From JBCCYM01 sp039190005 (lineage in GTDB: Bacteria > Pseudomonadota > Gammaproteobacteria > UBA12402): DNA of 12,068 nucleotides. The position numbers and the translations under genes were made by a program. The notes beneath the pieces are model-generated. The model did no database searches, was not told the DNA's origin, and was given only the letters and a program-made list of their open reading frames with translations. The DNA lies in assembly GCA_039190005.1 (NCBI GenBank), contig JBCCYM010000055.1, forward strand, positions 1 through 12,068, read 5' to 3'. Shown piece after piece: positions 1 to 6,011 of the stretch (positions within the stretch are counted from its first letter, which is position 1; each line of letters begins with the position of its first letter).

Positions 1-61
1 CCAGGAGAAAAATCTTTATGCCTGTAGTTTTTTCCTAGATTCCCGCCTTCGCGGGAATGAC
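1..61. repeat. REP-type palindromic repeat, probably the right part of a REPIN-like doublet cut by the window edge
   Basis: Positions 39-46 (ATTCCCGC) and 51-58 (GCGGGAAT) form a perfect 8-bp stem around a 4-nt loop. The larger unit 33-61 (TCCTAGATTCCC...GGGAATGAC) matches the unit at 6307-6335 except for a few bases. The first six bases of the window, CCAGGA, equal the end of the opposite-orientation unit at 6276-6281. The gap from there to the second unit is 26 nt, against 25 nt in the complete doublet at 6253-6335. I infer that the window starts inside a second doublet; only six bases support the left half. Confidence 0.7.
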
Positions 62-146
62 GGGAAGAGTTGTATTACAGCATTTGGTTTATTTTTGGAA
101 TAGCTGTATGAGAAATCCAATTTTATATATTTTTCTGAGACAAATT

Positions 147-776
147 ATGAAAAAAACGAATACTTTTATATTTTCTGTTGGGCTATTGGCACTGATACTG
201 TCGATAATCTTTTATATATTTTTTGACAAATCCATCGCGCTTGCCGCCAGTCGCATTTCACAGGGCGATTTCATCTATAAAGCCAGCACGTTTATAGGCG
301 TGTGGATGGGATCACGTCAGATGTTTTTTGTGGCATTATTAATCGGCATTATTGGCATTTATTTTCTGCTGAGAAAAAATAAAAAAATTGGCTATCGCTG
401 TTTACTTATTTTCCTGATTTATGTCGTTTCTTATATTATTACCTTTGCCATCAAATGTATTCTTGCCAGGTATCGACCGGATCTGTTTTTGTCACAATCA
501 CTTTATGGCTTTAGCTGGTTTCATACGGCGCATGATTTAACCTCAATGCCTTCAGGACACGCGGCAGCCAATTTTGCCTTAGGACTTTCGGCGGCAACAT
601 TTTTATATAAACGCTACTCTTCACTGGCGTTATTACTGATTATTTACGGATTTATTGTCGCGGCAAGTCGGGTTATTATCAACATGCACTATGTCAGCGA
701 TGTGTTGTTATCACTGACAGTCGTGACATGGTCTATGCTTTTGGTGTTTAAATTTATTAAATTTCAGACAGCCTAA
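147..776 (+). CDS. PAP2-family membrane phosphatase (PgpB-like)
   Basis: Integral membrane lipid phosphatase of the PAP2/acid-phosphatase superfamily; members dephosphorylate lipid phosphates such as undecaprenyl pyrophosphate or phosphatidylglycerol phosphate. All three signature motifs are intact (numbered from this start): K103-x6-R110-P111, P135-S-G-H138, and S174-R175-x5-H181-x3-D185. The two histidines are the phospho-transfer and proton-relay residues of the family. About six hydrophobic segments are visible, near residues 6-26, 60-75, 84-101, 140-155, 160-173 and 187-203, and the protein is 209 aa. The frame is open back to an ATG at 57, but that codon lies inside the palindromic repeat. 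ATGs at 108 (GGAA seven bases upstream) and 147 (GAGA upstream) are better, and 147 gives the usual short Lys-rich N-terminus before the first membrane helix. The gene stands alone, so its lipid substrate cannot be assigned; it converges on trmB. Confidence 0.88.
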   Translation: MKKTNTFIFSVGLLALILSIIFYIFFDKSIALAASRISQGDFIYKASTFIGVWMGSRQMFFVALLIGIIGIYFLLRKNKKIGYRCLLIFLIYVVSYIITFAIKCILARYRPDLFLSQSLYGFSWFHTAHDLTSMPSGHAAANFALGLSAATFLYKRYSSLALLLIIYGFIVAASRVIINMHYVSDVLLSLTVVTWSMLLVFKFIKFQTA

Positions 777-782
777 CCAAGG

Positions 783-839
783 TCCCTGAGCCTGTCGAAG
801 GGTCGAAGGGTGGCCGCGGCCCTTCGACAAGCTCAGGGA
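783..839. repeat. Long palindromic repeat between convergent genes
   Basis: Arms 784-802 (CCCTGAGCCTGTCGAAGGG) and 820-838 (CCCTTCGACAAGCTCAGGG) pair with one mismatch and extend by a further T-A pair, giving a stem of about 20 bp. The 17-nt centre contains a second TCGAAGGG (803-810), a tandem copy of 795-802, so the right arm can pair in two registers. It also contains the perfect palindrome GGCCGCGGCC (812-821). Sequences of this CCTTCGACAAGCTCAGGG type are widespread intergenic repeats in many bacteria. The element sits between two converging stop codons (776 and 851) and could end transcription from both sides. Neither side has a clean U-tract, so I call it a repeat rather than a proven terminator. 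Confidence 0.85.
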
Positions 840-850
840 TCAATGTAGTT

Positions 851-1528
851 TTAGGATTTAATAAACAACAAATCCCAAACCGAATGCCCCAGCTTGATGC
901 CACGCCGCTCAAATTTAGTGAGTGGGCGCGTTTCAGGGCGCGGTGAAAAACCACCATCAGCCATACCATTTTTAAATCCTGGCGTCGCGTTTAATGTGGT
1001 CAACATCTGTTCAGCGTAATGTTCCCAGTCTGTGGCTAAATGCAGCACACCACCGATTTTGAGTTTTTTTTGTAGAAGTGAGAGAAACTCCGTTTGAATA
1101 AGACGACGTTTTTGATGTCGTTTTTTAGGCCAAGGATCGGGAAAATAAATATGCACGGCAGCAAGACAGGCATCGTCAATACAGTGTTCAAGCACCTCTA
1201 CCGCGTCCTCATTGTAGATACGAATATTGCCCACATCCTGTTTCACCATATTTGCCAACAAGGCGCCGACGCCAGGTCGATACACTTCAATGCCAATAAA
1301 GTTTTTATCCCTTTGTTGTCGCGCCTGGCTTAACAAGGTATCTCCCATACCAAAACCAATCTCGACAATACAGTCCGCTTGCCGACCGAATACGTCACCG
1401 ACATCAAGTTTTCCATCTTGACTGTTTAAAATGTAATGTTCACCATACGTTTCAAAGGCGCGGCATTGGGAGGGCGTGATGCGTCCTTGTCGACGGACAA
1501 AGCTTCTAATCCGATTGACTGAATTCAT
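851..1528 (-). CDS. trmB: tRNA (guanine-N7-)-methyltransferase TrmB
   Basis: S-adenosylmethionine-dependent enzyme that makes 7-methylguanosine at position 46 in the variable loop of tRNAs. Visible features, in residues from the ATG at 1528: the N-terminal RIRSFVRRQGR typical of TrmB (residues 6-16), the SAM-binding motif VEIGFGMG (55-62), a GIEV acidic loop (79-82), the hallmark FPDPWPKKRHQKRR block (129-142) that forms the catalytic and tRNA-binding surface, ATDW (165-168), and the C-terminal TKFERRG (204-210). At 225 aa it is close to the family norm of about 230-240. A GTG two codons upstream (1534) is an alternative start. No Shine-Dalgarno sequence is seen, and the 5' end overlaps the end of hemE by 23 nt, so translation is probably coupled to hemE in a hemE-trmB operon. 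Its 3' end faces the palindrome at 783-839. Confidence 0.96.
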   Translation of the reverse strand: MNSVNRIRSFVRRQGRITPSQCRAFETYGEHYILNSQDGKLDVGDVFGRQADCIVEIGFGMGDTLLSQARQQRDKNFIGIEVYRPGVGALLANMVKQDVGNIRIYNEDAVEVLEHCIDDACLAAVHIYFPDPWPKKRHQKRRLIQTEFLSLLQKKLKIGGVLHLATDWEHYAEQMLTTLNATPGFKNGMADGGFSPRPETRPLTKFERRGIKLGHSVWDLLFIKS

Positions 1529-2561
1529 GGACACTGTCGATTAAAATTTTAACATTTTCTGGTGGAATATCAGGTGTCACACCATGTCCAAGATTAAATA
1601 CATGTCCGGGATGCGGACCAAAAGCTCGCAAAATAGCTTTAACTGCCGCGCGTATGGTTTCCGGCGATTCTTTCAGTATTTCCGGTTTAAGATTGCCTTG
1701 TAAGGCAACTTGATGCCCGACCCTTTTTCTCGCGTCACCAATATCCACGGTCCAGTCCACACCAAGCGCGCTACAACCGCTGTCGGCCATCGCTTCCAGA
1801 CAAGGTCCACTCTCACGGGTGAACAATATACTCGGTATCTTTTCTTCACCGGTGGATCGCGTCTTTTTCAAGCCGGCAATAATTTGTTGCATGTATTGCA
1901 GGGAATAGCTCATAAAATGATCAGGCACTAAAATACTGCCCCAGGTATCAAACACCATTACCGCGTCAACACCGGCTTCAATTTGAGCATTGAGATAATC
2001 AATTACCGATCGCGTCAAGATTTCCAGCAAGCGATGCAAGGTTTGTGGTTGTTCCGCCATCATGGCTTTAATGGTTGAAAAAGAGCGGTTGGATTTACCT
2101 TCAACCATGTAAGTGGCTAAGGTCCAGGGACTACCGGAAAAACCAATCAGCGGTTTTTCATTATGGAGTGATTTTTTAACTAAAGCGGCCGCGTCACTGA
2201 CATAACGCAGTTTTTCATAAGGATCGACCACACTGAGTTGACTCACATCCGCGGCCGTTCGAATCGCTCGATTGAACACCGGTCCCTGACCTTCAATAAA
2301 CTGTAAACCCAAACCCATCGCGTCGGGTATGGTGAGAATATCGGAAAATAAGATAACCGCGTCTAAATCAAAACGGCGCAGTGGCTGTAAACTTACTTCA
2401 CAAGCAAGCTCAGGCGTTTGACACAGTGTCATAAAACTGCCAGCTTGCTGGCGTAGTTTACGATATTCCGGCAAATAACGGCCTGCCTGCCGCATCAACC
2501 ATATTGGCGTGCGGTCAGTGATTTTACGTTGTAAGGCTTGTAAAAAGCGATGTGTTTTCAT
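1506..2561 (-). CDS. hemE: Uroporphyrinogen decarboxylase HemE
   Basis: Cytoplasmic, cofactor-free enzyme that removes four carboxyl groups from the acetate side chains of uroporphyrinogen III to give coproporphyrinogen III in heme synthesis. The protein is 351 aa, the normal family length. Visible signatures: WLMRQAGRYLPEYR (residues 21-34, first PROSITE-type signature with substrate-binding Arg residues), FSDIL (72-76, with the conserved catalytic Asp at 74), GFSGSPWTLATYMVEG (140-155, second signature with the conserved Tyr at 151), FDTWG (204-208), and NLGHG (323-327, with the conserved His at 326). The start gives an N-terminus that lines up with known HemE proteins. No Shine-Dalgarno sequence precedes it, and the best promoter would start transcription at or within a base or two of the ATG. 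It leads an operon with trmB, whose start codon lies inside the hemE 3' end. Confidence 0.97.
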   Translation of the reverse strand: MKTHRFLQALQRKITDRTPIWLMRQAGRYLPEYRKLRQQAGSFMTLCQTPELACEVSLQPLRRFDLDAVILFSDILTIPDAMGLGLQFIEGQGPVFNRAIRTAADVSQLSVVDPYEKLRYVSDAAALVKKSLHNEKPLIGFSGSPWTLATYMVEGKSNRSFSTIKAMMAEQPQTLHRLLEILTRSVIDYLNAQIEAGVDAVMVFDTWGSILVPDHFMSYSLQYMQQIIAGLKKTRSTGEEKIPSILFTRESGPCLEAMADSGCSALGVDWTVDIGDARKRVGHQVALQGNLKPEILKESPETIRAAVKAILRAFGPHPGHVFNLGHGVTPDIPPENVKILIDSVHEFSQSD

Positions 2562-2568
2562 AGCGTTT

Positions 2569-2598
2569 ATTGTAATCGCTAAATGGGGTTAATGACAA
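2569..2598 (-). promoter_or_regulatory. Candidate sigma70 promoter for hemE
   Basis: Read on the minus strand, TTGTCA (2593-2598) and TACAAT (2569-2574) each match the sigma70 consensus at 5 of 6 bases and are separated by 18 nt. Only seven bases separate the -10 box from the hemE ATG, which would make the transcript almost or fully leaderless. This agrees with the absence of a ribosome binding site. Confidence 0.5.
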
Positions 2599-2615
2599 TG
2601 TTTCTATCAAACAAC

Positions 2616-2644
2616 TTGCGATTTATTCTACTATTGAGTAAACT
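2616..2644 (+). promoter_or_regulatory. Candidate sigma70 promoter for the pil cluster
   Basis: TTGCGA (2616-2621) and TAAACT (2639-2644), each 4 of 6 to consensus, are separated by 17 nt. They would start transcription near 2651 and give a leader of about 68 nt before pilM. The site is divergent from the hemE promoter about 40 bp away. This is a pattern match only; other starts in this AT-rich region are possible. Confidence 0.35.
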
Positions 2645-2718
2645 AAAGCCATCCTGATTGTATTTTCCCAGATCCGTTTCTTCCATTTTAATTTTTATTT
2701 TTATCTAAGGAGAGATCC

Positions 2719-3510
2719 ATGTTATTCAAACGTGAAAAAACTAGCTGTGGTATTGATTTGACCTCACCATCAATACCCTGGGTGATATTGCGACAACAGT
2801 CACGGCAATTATCATTACAAGCGATTGGCGAAGGTTTACAAGTAATACACGCTAAAAAAATTTATACGGTTGTCGCCAACCATCAGATTATGGCAAAAGA
2901 AATCACATTACCGGTGGCGATGTCTGACGCGGATATTGAAGACTATCTTCAATTGTTATCATCGGAAGTCTTCATGTTATCACCAGAATTATTGGTGTTT
3001 GATTTTTATTCATTGCCAGATAATCACATAAAAGCATACGCCACGCGAAAAAATGATATCATCAAACAACAAAGCTTGTTGCAAAACTACCAAATTAAAG
3101 CGAATAGCATTGAACCGGAACAACACGCCTTATTACGCGTTTATCGCTTCCATAACTTGACTCATGAACTTAGCTTATTTATTCATTGCTGCCATGATCA
3201 TTTACAATTATATGTTATCGAGCAAGACGAGATAATTTTTTATCATCAATTCATTTGTGAACATCATGCTGACGCCATCACAATTACGGCGCGACTTCAG
3301 GAGGCTTGGCATCATTATCATGGCAAAACACCTGGGCAGGTTTTTATCAGTGGCGATTACCGACAAGAAATCATGCGATCCGGTCAACATTTCTTTAACA
3401 CAAAGATACAATTATTTAATCCGTTTAAAAAAATGGATGAAAAACTGAATCATGGAAAATTCACTTTAGCTATTGGATTGGCGCTGCGAGGATGTCATGT
3501 CAAGCATTAA
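2719..3510 (+). CDS. PilM/HofM-like type IV pilus assembly protein
   Basis: Divergent member of the actin-like PilM family, whose members sit on the cytoplasmic face of the membrane, bind the N-terminal tail of PilN, and link the pilus alignment complex to the motor. Supporting features: an N-terminal phosphate-loop-like GIDLTSPSI (residues 11-19), ITLPVAMSDADIEDYLQLL (62-80) followed by VFDFYSLP, a second half with SIEPEQHALLRVY (130-142), VFISGDYR (208-215) in place of the usual SGG strand, NPF (234-236), and the typical PilM end LAIGLALRG (250-258). At 263 aa it is much shorter than classical PilM (about 350 aa) and resembles the short HofM/ComA forms. A strong AAGGAG (2707-2712) lies six bases before the ATG. 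The C-terminal codons overlap the next gene. The call rests on weak motifs plus gene order, but PilN-like and PilO/P-like genes downstream support it. Gln, His and AT-rich codons are frequent through this cluster. Confidence 0.72.
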   Translation: MLFKREKTSCGIDLTSPSIPWVILRQQSRQLSLQAIGEGLQVIHAKKIYTVVANHQIMAKEITLPVAMSDADIEDYLQLLSSEVFMLSPELLVFDFYSLPDNHIKAYATRKNDIIKQQSLLQNYQIKANSIEPEQHALLRVYRFHNLTHELSLFIHCCHDHLQLYVIEQDEIIFYHQFICEHHADAITITARLQEAWHHYHGKTPGQVFISGDYRQEIMRSGQHFFNTKIQLFNPFKKMDEKLNHGKFTLAIGLALRGCHVKH

Positions 3511-4021
3511 TTTTCTGCCCTGGCGGCGGCAACGTCAACGACGGCGGCAATATTATTTTATTACGGTTCTATTTATAACGCTGGCAGCGAACACAAGCTG
3601 TTTCGCGATTATTTTTAACCATAGCCATATGAAATACCAATCAATACGTGAGCAAAAAGCTATGCTTGATAAAAATAATCAAAACGAAATACTGTCGCGG
3701 CAGCAGTACAAACACGCGCTACAAGAGAAAAAACAACTCACGCATTATTTGCTGTCTCATCGTCATCAACAGCAAGCACAGCAAACATTACTGAATGTAC
3801 TTAACACATTACAACATAAGTTACGCCTGTCTATCCAACAAATTGATTATGAAAAACATTCGCTAACAATAAAAGCGCTTCTATCTGAGGGCAATACTTT
3901 AGCGTCGATTAAAAAAGCGCTGTCACAAAGTGATGATGTTGTATCCATGTCTGTTGTCAATCTATCCAAGCAACACAACGCCACCATGATCACCATTGAA
4001 TTCGTTTTAGGTAATACGTGA
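3497..4021 (+). CDS. pilN: PilN-like type IV pilus inner-membrane assembly protein
   Basis: Bitopic inner-membrane protein of the pilus alignment subcomplex; it pairs with PilO in the periplasm and with PilM through its cytoplasmic tail. Numbered from the ATG at 3497 (174 aa): the conserved tail INFLPWR (residues 4-10, family consensus INLLPWR) that docks into PilM, a basic stretch RRQRQRRR, one membrane helix (about 19-41), a Gln-rich coiled-coil region (about 45-110), and a compact beta/alpha periplasmic domain (about 110-172). The frame is open eight codons further upstream, but ATG 3497 places the INFLPWR tail at the N-terminus where it belongs and has GAGGA at 3488-3492. It overlaps the PilM-like gene by 14 nt and ends in a TGATG stop/start overlap with the next gene, so all three are translationally coupled. 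Confidence 0.82.
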   Translation: MSSINFLPWRRQRQRRRQYYFITVLFITLAANTSCFAIIFNHSHMKYQSIREQKAMLDKNNQNEILSRQQYKHALQEKKQLTHYLLSHRHQQQAQQTLLNVLNTLQHKLRLSIQQIDYEKHSLTIKALLSEGNTLASIKKALSQSDDVVSMSVVNLSKQHNATMITIEFVLGNT

Positions 4022-4860
4022 TGACAAAAAATATTATGAAATTAGTACCGACAACAATATGGCAGATGTTGTCAGCAATCGTCTTAATCAATAGCGTCCT
4101 TGGCTTGCTGTTATTTACAGTTTTGCTCATACCGCGACAACAAAAACTTCAATCACTAAAACTTGATATCTATCAGGCAAAACAGCGGCTAATTTTAGAT
4201 CAACAACAGCTAAAACAGTTACCTTTGCTGGAAGAGCAAATCCGGCTGTTAAAACATTATTATCAACACCATATCTGGTCGGCTAATTCTGCCACAACCG
4301 TTACAGCGCTTTATGACATGACAAACCAGTATAGATTGAATACCGTTGAAATTACCGCGACGAACAAACACTATACACTAACAGGAAAAGCATCGATGAC
4401 AGCATTGCTTACATTTCTGAAAGCACTAAATTATCGCGCAAACACACTGATAATAAATCATTTACATCTTGCCACAATGAAAAAAGATAATTATCAATTA
4501 AATTTGGAAATAGCGCGTTTCAGTCCAACAAAAACCAGCATAGCGACAAACGATGATAGTGAACCTTTACCACAGTTTATCTATGAAAAACGCCCTGACG
4601 CAAAACAGCCTATATTTTTTTCTGATAAAAACATCCAAGATTTGCGGATGATAGGATATATGAAAAACAAGCAGCACCTCTCCGCTTTTGTTAAGGAAAA
4701 ACAAAGCCAAGCGGTGACTCAGCTTAATATTGGTCAATACTTAAGCCAACAACACATGAAGATCATCAGCATTACACCTGATTATTTAGAGTTAATCAGC
4801 ACAGACAAGCAGCACATTATATTACCTCTGTCAACAACCATCAAAATTTTGAAAAACTAA
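4021..4860 (+). CDS. PilO-PilP-like fused pilus assembly protein
   Basis: A 279-aa protein that appears to join two pilus proteins normally encoded separately. Residues 1-167 look like PilO: a short cytoplasmic tail, one membrane helix (about 14-37), a Gln/Leu-rich coiled coil (40-80), and an alpha/beta domain (90-167). After a polar linker (168-190), residues 190-279 resemble the PilP beta domain, with DLRMIGYM (207-214), LSAFVKEKQ (220-228), LNIGQYLSQQHMKI (235-248) and ITPDYLELI (251-259). These match the family pattern L-R-x-VG-x..ALV..v..G-x-YLG-x-x-x-G-x-I..I..L.E. PilP is normally an independent lipoprotein that contacts the PilQ secretin; here there is no lipobox and anchoring would come from the PilO helix. 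The ATG at 4021 shares its A with the pilN stop TGA; a GTG at 4018 is an alternative. No pilQ follows. The PilO half is well supported by context, the PilP half by motifs only. Confidence 0.75.
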   Translation: MTKNIMKLVPTTIWQMLSAIVLINSVLGLLLFTVLLIPRQQKLQSLKLDIYQAKQRLILDQQQLKQLPLLEEQIRLLKHYYQHHIWSANSATTVTALYDMTNQYRLNTVEITATNKHYTLTGKASMTALLTFLKALNYRANTLIINHLHLATMKKDNYQLNLEIARFSPTKTSIATNDDSEPLPQFIYEKRPDAKQPIFFSDKNIQDLRMIGYMKNKQHLSAFVKEKQSQAVTQLNIGQYLSQQHMKIISITPDYLELISTDKQHIILPLSTTIKILKN

Positions 4861-4865
4861 TGTTT

Positions 4866-5081
4866 TTAAAAATCTAATGGCCGCTCTTTCTGTTCCGGCA
4901 TAATTGTCGCAATGGCATTCTTATAAATCATCTGTAGCTTGTCATGTTTAAACAGAATGACATTTTCATCAAACTCATTGATTTTTCCAACTAACTTAAT
5001 ACCACTACCTAAAAAAATAGATACCGGCACCCTTTCTTCGCGCAATTTATTCAGAAAATTATCTTGTATAGCGGAGTTCAT
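4866..5081 (-). CDS. hfq: Hfq-family RNA chaperone (divergent)
   Basis: Small Sm-like protein (71 aa) expected to form a hexameric ring that brings small RNAs and mRNAs together. It follows Hfq closely: IQDNFLNKLR at the N-terminus, Sm1 VPVSIFLGSGIKLVGKINEFDENVILFK, and Sm2 QMIYKNAIATIMP, with almost no C-terminal tail. Compared with E. coli Hfq, Q8, R16, R19, K31 and K56 are kept. F42 and H57 of the proximal U-binding pocket are both Asn, R17 of the rim is Glu, and Y25 of the distal face is Phe. Two ATGs in a row are possible; AAAGGAG (5089-5095) is seven bases from the second (5081) and four from the first (5084), so I chose 5081. It is not beside miaA or hflX, the usual neighbours, so it may be a second Hfq. 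Its 3' end is 5 bp from the pil cluster. Confidence 0.9.
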   Translation of the reverse strand: MNSAIQDNFLNKLREERVPVSIFLGSGIKLVGKINEFDENVILFKHDKLQMIYKNAIATIMPEQKERPLDF

Positions 5082-5121
5082 CATTATTCTCCTTTAACTT
5101 ATCAAATGCTCCAAACTCGCT

Positions 5122-5149
5122 AATATAACAGTATAATAAGGCACGTCAA
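5122..5149 (-). promoter_or_regulatory. Strong candidate sigma70 promoter for the hfq-like gene
   Basis: On the minus strand TTGACG (5144-5149) and TATATT (5122-5127), each 5 of 6 to consensus, are separated by 16 nt. Transcription would start near 5115 and give a leader of about 30 nt carrying AAAGGAG. This makes the gene an independent unit rather than the last gene of the hemJ operon. Confidence 0.55.
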
Positions 5150-5199
5150 CCAGATATAGCAATAAATTTAAAATATATTGTCTTTGTCAATTTATCGAT

Positions 5200-5224
5200 A
5201 AAAATGGCTAAATCACCCATTAGC
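5200..5224 (-). terminator. Weak possible terminator after hemJ
   Basis: On the minus strand GCTAA and TTAGC (5220-5224 and 5207-5211) can pair around an 8-nt loop, followed by CATTTTT. The stem is only 5 bp and AT-rich. A separate perfect 12-bp palindrome TTTATCGATAAA lies just beyond (5191-5202). Together they are the only structure I see in the 190-bp gap between hemJ and the hfq-like gene. Confidence 0.2.
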
Positions 5225-5275
5225 GACTATATTTATGTATGTTACAGTATATCACATCTAGATAACATTGATACA

Positions 5276-5695
5276 TTAAGGTTTCAAATAAGTTAACAAC
5301 ACGACTACCACTAAAATTACCGTCGGCACTTCATTAAAGAAACGAAAAAATTTGTGCGTTTTATGATTACGGCCATATTTAAATAAATGCAGAAAATAAC
5401 CGCAAATCAGGTGGTATACCACTAATAGCAAAACCAGGATGAGTTTTACATGCAGCCATAAGGCGTGCGCGTATTGCTGATAATGCGGCAACCATAAACA
5501 CAAACCGAATATCACCGTGGCTATCGCCGCCGGTGTCATAATATAATAATAGAGCTTGTGTTCCATGATACCAAGCTGACGCGCCACATTAGCATCATCA
5601 GTCATGGCATGATAAACATACAAGCGCGGCAAATAGAATAGTCCGGCAAACCAACAGACTATGGAAATGACATGAAAAGCTTTAAACCAAAGCAT
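5276..5695 (-). CDS. hemJ: Protoporphyrinogen IX oxidase HemJ (CopD-like membrane protein)
   Basis: Integral membrane enzyme of 139 aa that oxidises protoporphyrinogen IX to protoporphyrin IX, the step before iron insertion in heme synthesis. HemJ replaces HemG or HemY in many Proteobacteria and cyanobacteria. Visible features: WFKAFHVISIVCWFAGLFYL (residues 3-22), which contains the conserved His at 8 in the first helix, then PRLYVYH (23-29) with the conserved Arg at 24, MEHKLYYYIMTPAA (44-57), WLHVKL (80-85) with the conserved Lys at 84, VYH and CGY in the third helix, and the end block FFRFFNEVP (116-124) before a last helix. Four membrane helices are predicted, near 4-28, 52-72, 80-104 and 122-138. 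It lies 22 nt downstream of zapA on the same strand and may be cotranscribed with it. No clear ribosome binding site precedes it. It complements hemE elsewhere in the window. Confidence 0.93.
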   Translation of the reverse strand: MLWFKAFHVISIVCWFAGLFYLPRLYVYHAMTDDANVARQLGIMEHKLYYYIMTPAAIATVIFGLCLWLPHYQQYAHALWLHVKLILVLLLVVYHLICGYFLHLFKYGRNHKTHKFFRFFNEVPTVILVVVVLLTYLKP

Positions 5696-5717
5696 AATGA
5701 CGTTCTATCGCTATCAA

Positions 5718-6011
5718 TTAACCACCCAACACACTATCAATTTTATCATGGCACGCTTGTAATCGCTGTTGTAAATCATCGTTAGCATTAAGCGATGTCT
5801 TTTCTTTATGGGCCAGTAATTCATAACAAATATTTAAGGCGGCCATCATCGCGACACGATCGGCGCTCATGGCTCGAGTACTCTTGTGAATTTCATCGAG
5901 CTTGCCATTTAAATAATCCGCCGCGGATTTTAGTAATTCAGCGTTTTCGGGTGGACATTTGACTTGGTAATGCTTGCCAAGCAAGGTAATTTCTAACATA
6001 TTATTATTCAT
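5718..6011 (-). CDS. zapA: Cell division protein ZapA
   Basis: Small cytoplasmic protein (97 aa) that binds FtsZ, cross-links protofilaments and stabilises the division ring. The N-terminal beta domain is recognisable: ITLLGKHYQVKCPP (residues 8-21), then AADYLNGKLDEI (30-41), STRAMSADRVAMMAALNICYELL (44-66), which contains the AALNI-YEL core of the family, and a C-terminal coiled-coil helix ending at LGG. It is slightly shorter than E. coli ZapA (109 aa), from a shorter C-terminal helix. The start codon overlaps the stop of the preceding ZapB-like gene (ATGA, 4-nt overlap), so the two are translationally coupled. In many gammaproteobacteria the 6S RNA gene follows zapA; here only 22 nt separate it from hemJ, so 6S RNA is not in this position. 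Confidence 0.93.
   Translation of the reverse strand: MNNNMLEITLLGKHYQVKCPPENAELLKSAADYLNGKLDEIHKSTRAMSADRVAMMAALNICYELLAHKEKTSLNANDDLQQRLQACHDKIDSVLGG

Noticed and set aside
57..146. N-terminal extension of the PAP2 protein from the ATG at 57
   Set aside because: The ATG is part of the REP-type repeat, no ribosome binding site precedes it, and the added residues do not look like family sequence.
757..969. Open frame on the minus strand reading PELVEGPRPPFDPSTGSG
   Set aside because: This is the typical chance translation of the palindrome at 783-839, and it overlaps the well-supported trmB gene.
5191..5202. TTTATCGATAAA palindrome as an operator
   Set aside because: A 12-bp AT-rich palindrome is expected by chance at this composition, and it lies some 40 bp upstream of the hfq-like promoter with no second copy seen.
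5696..5717. 6S RNA gene downstream of zapA
   Set aside because: The gap is only 22 nt, far too short for a 6S RNA of about 180 nt.
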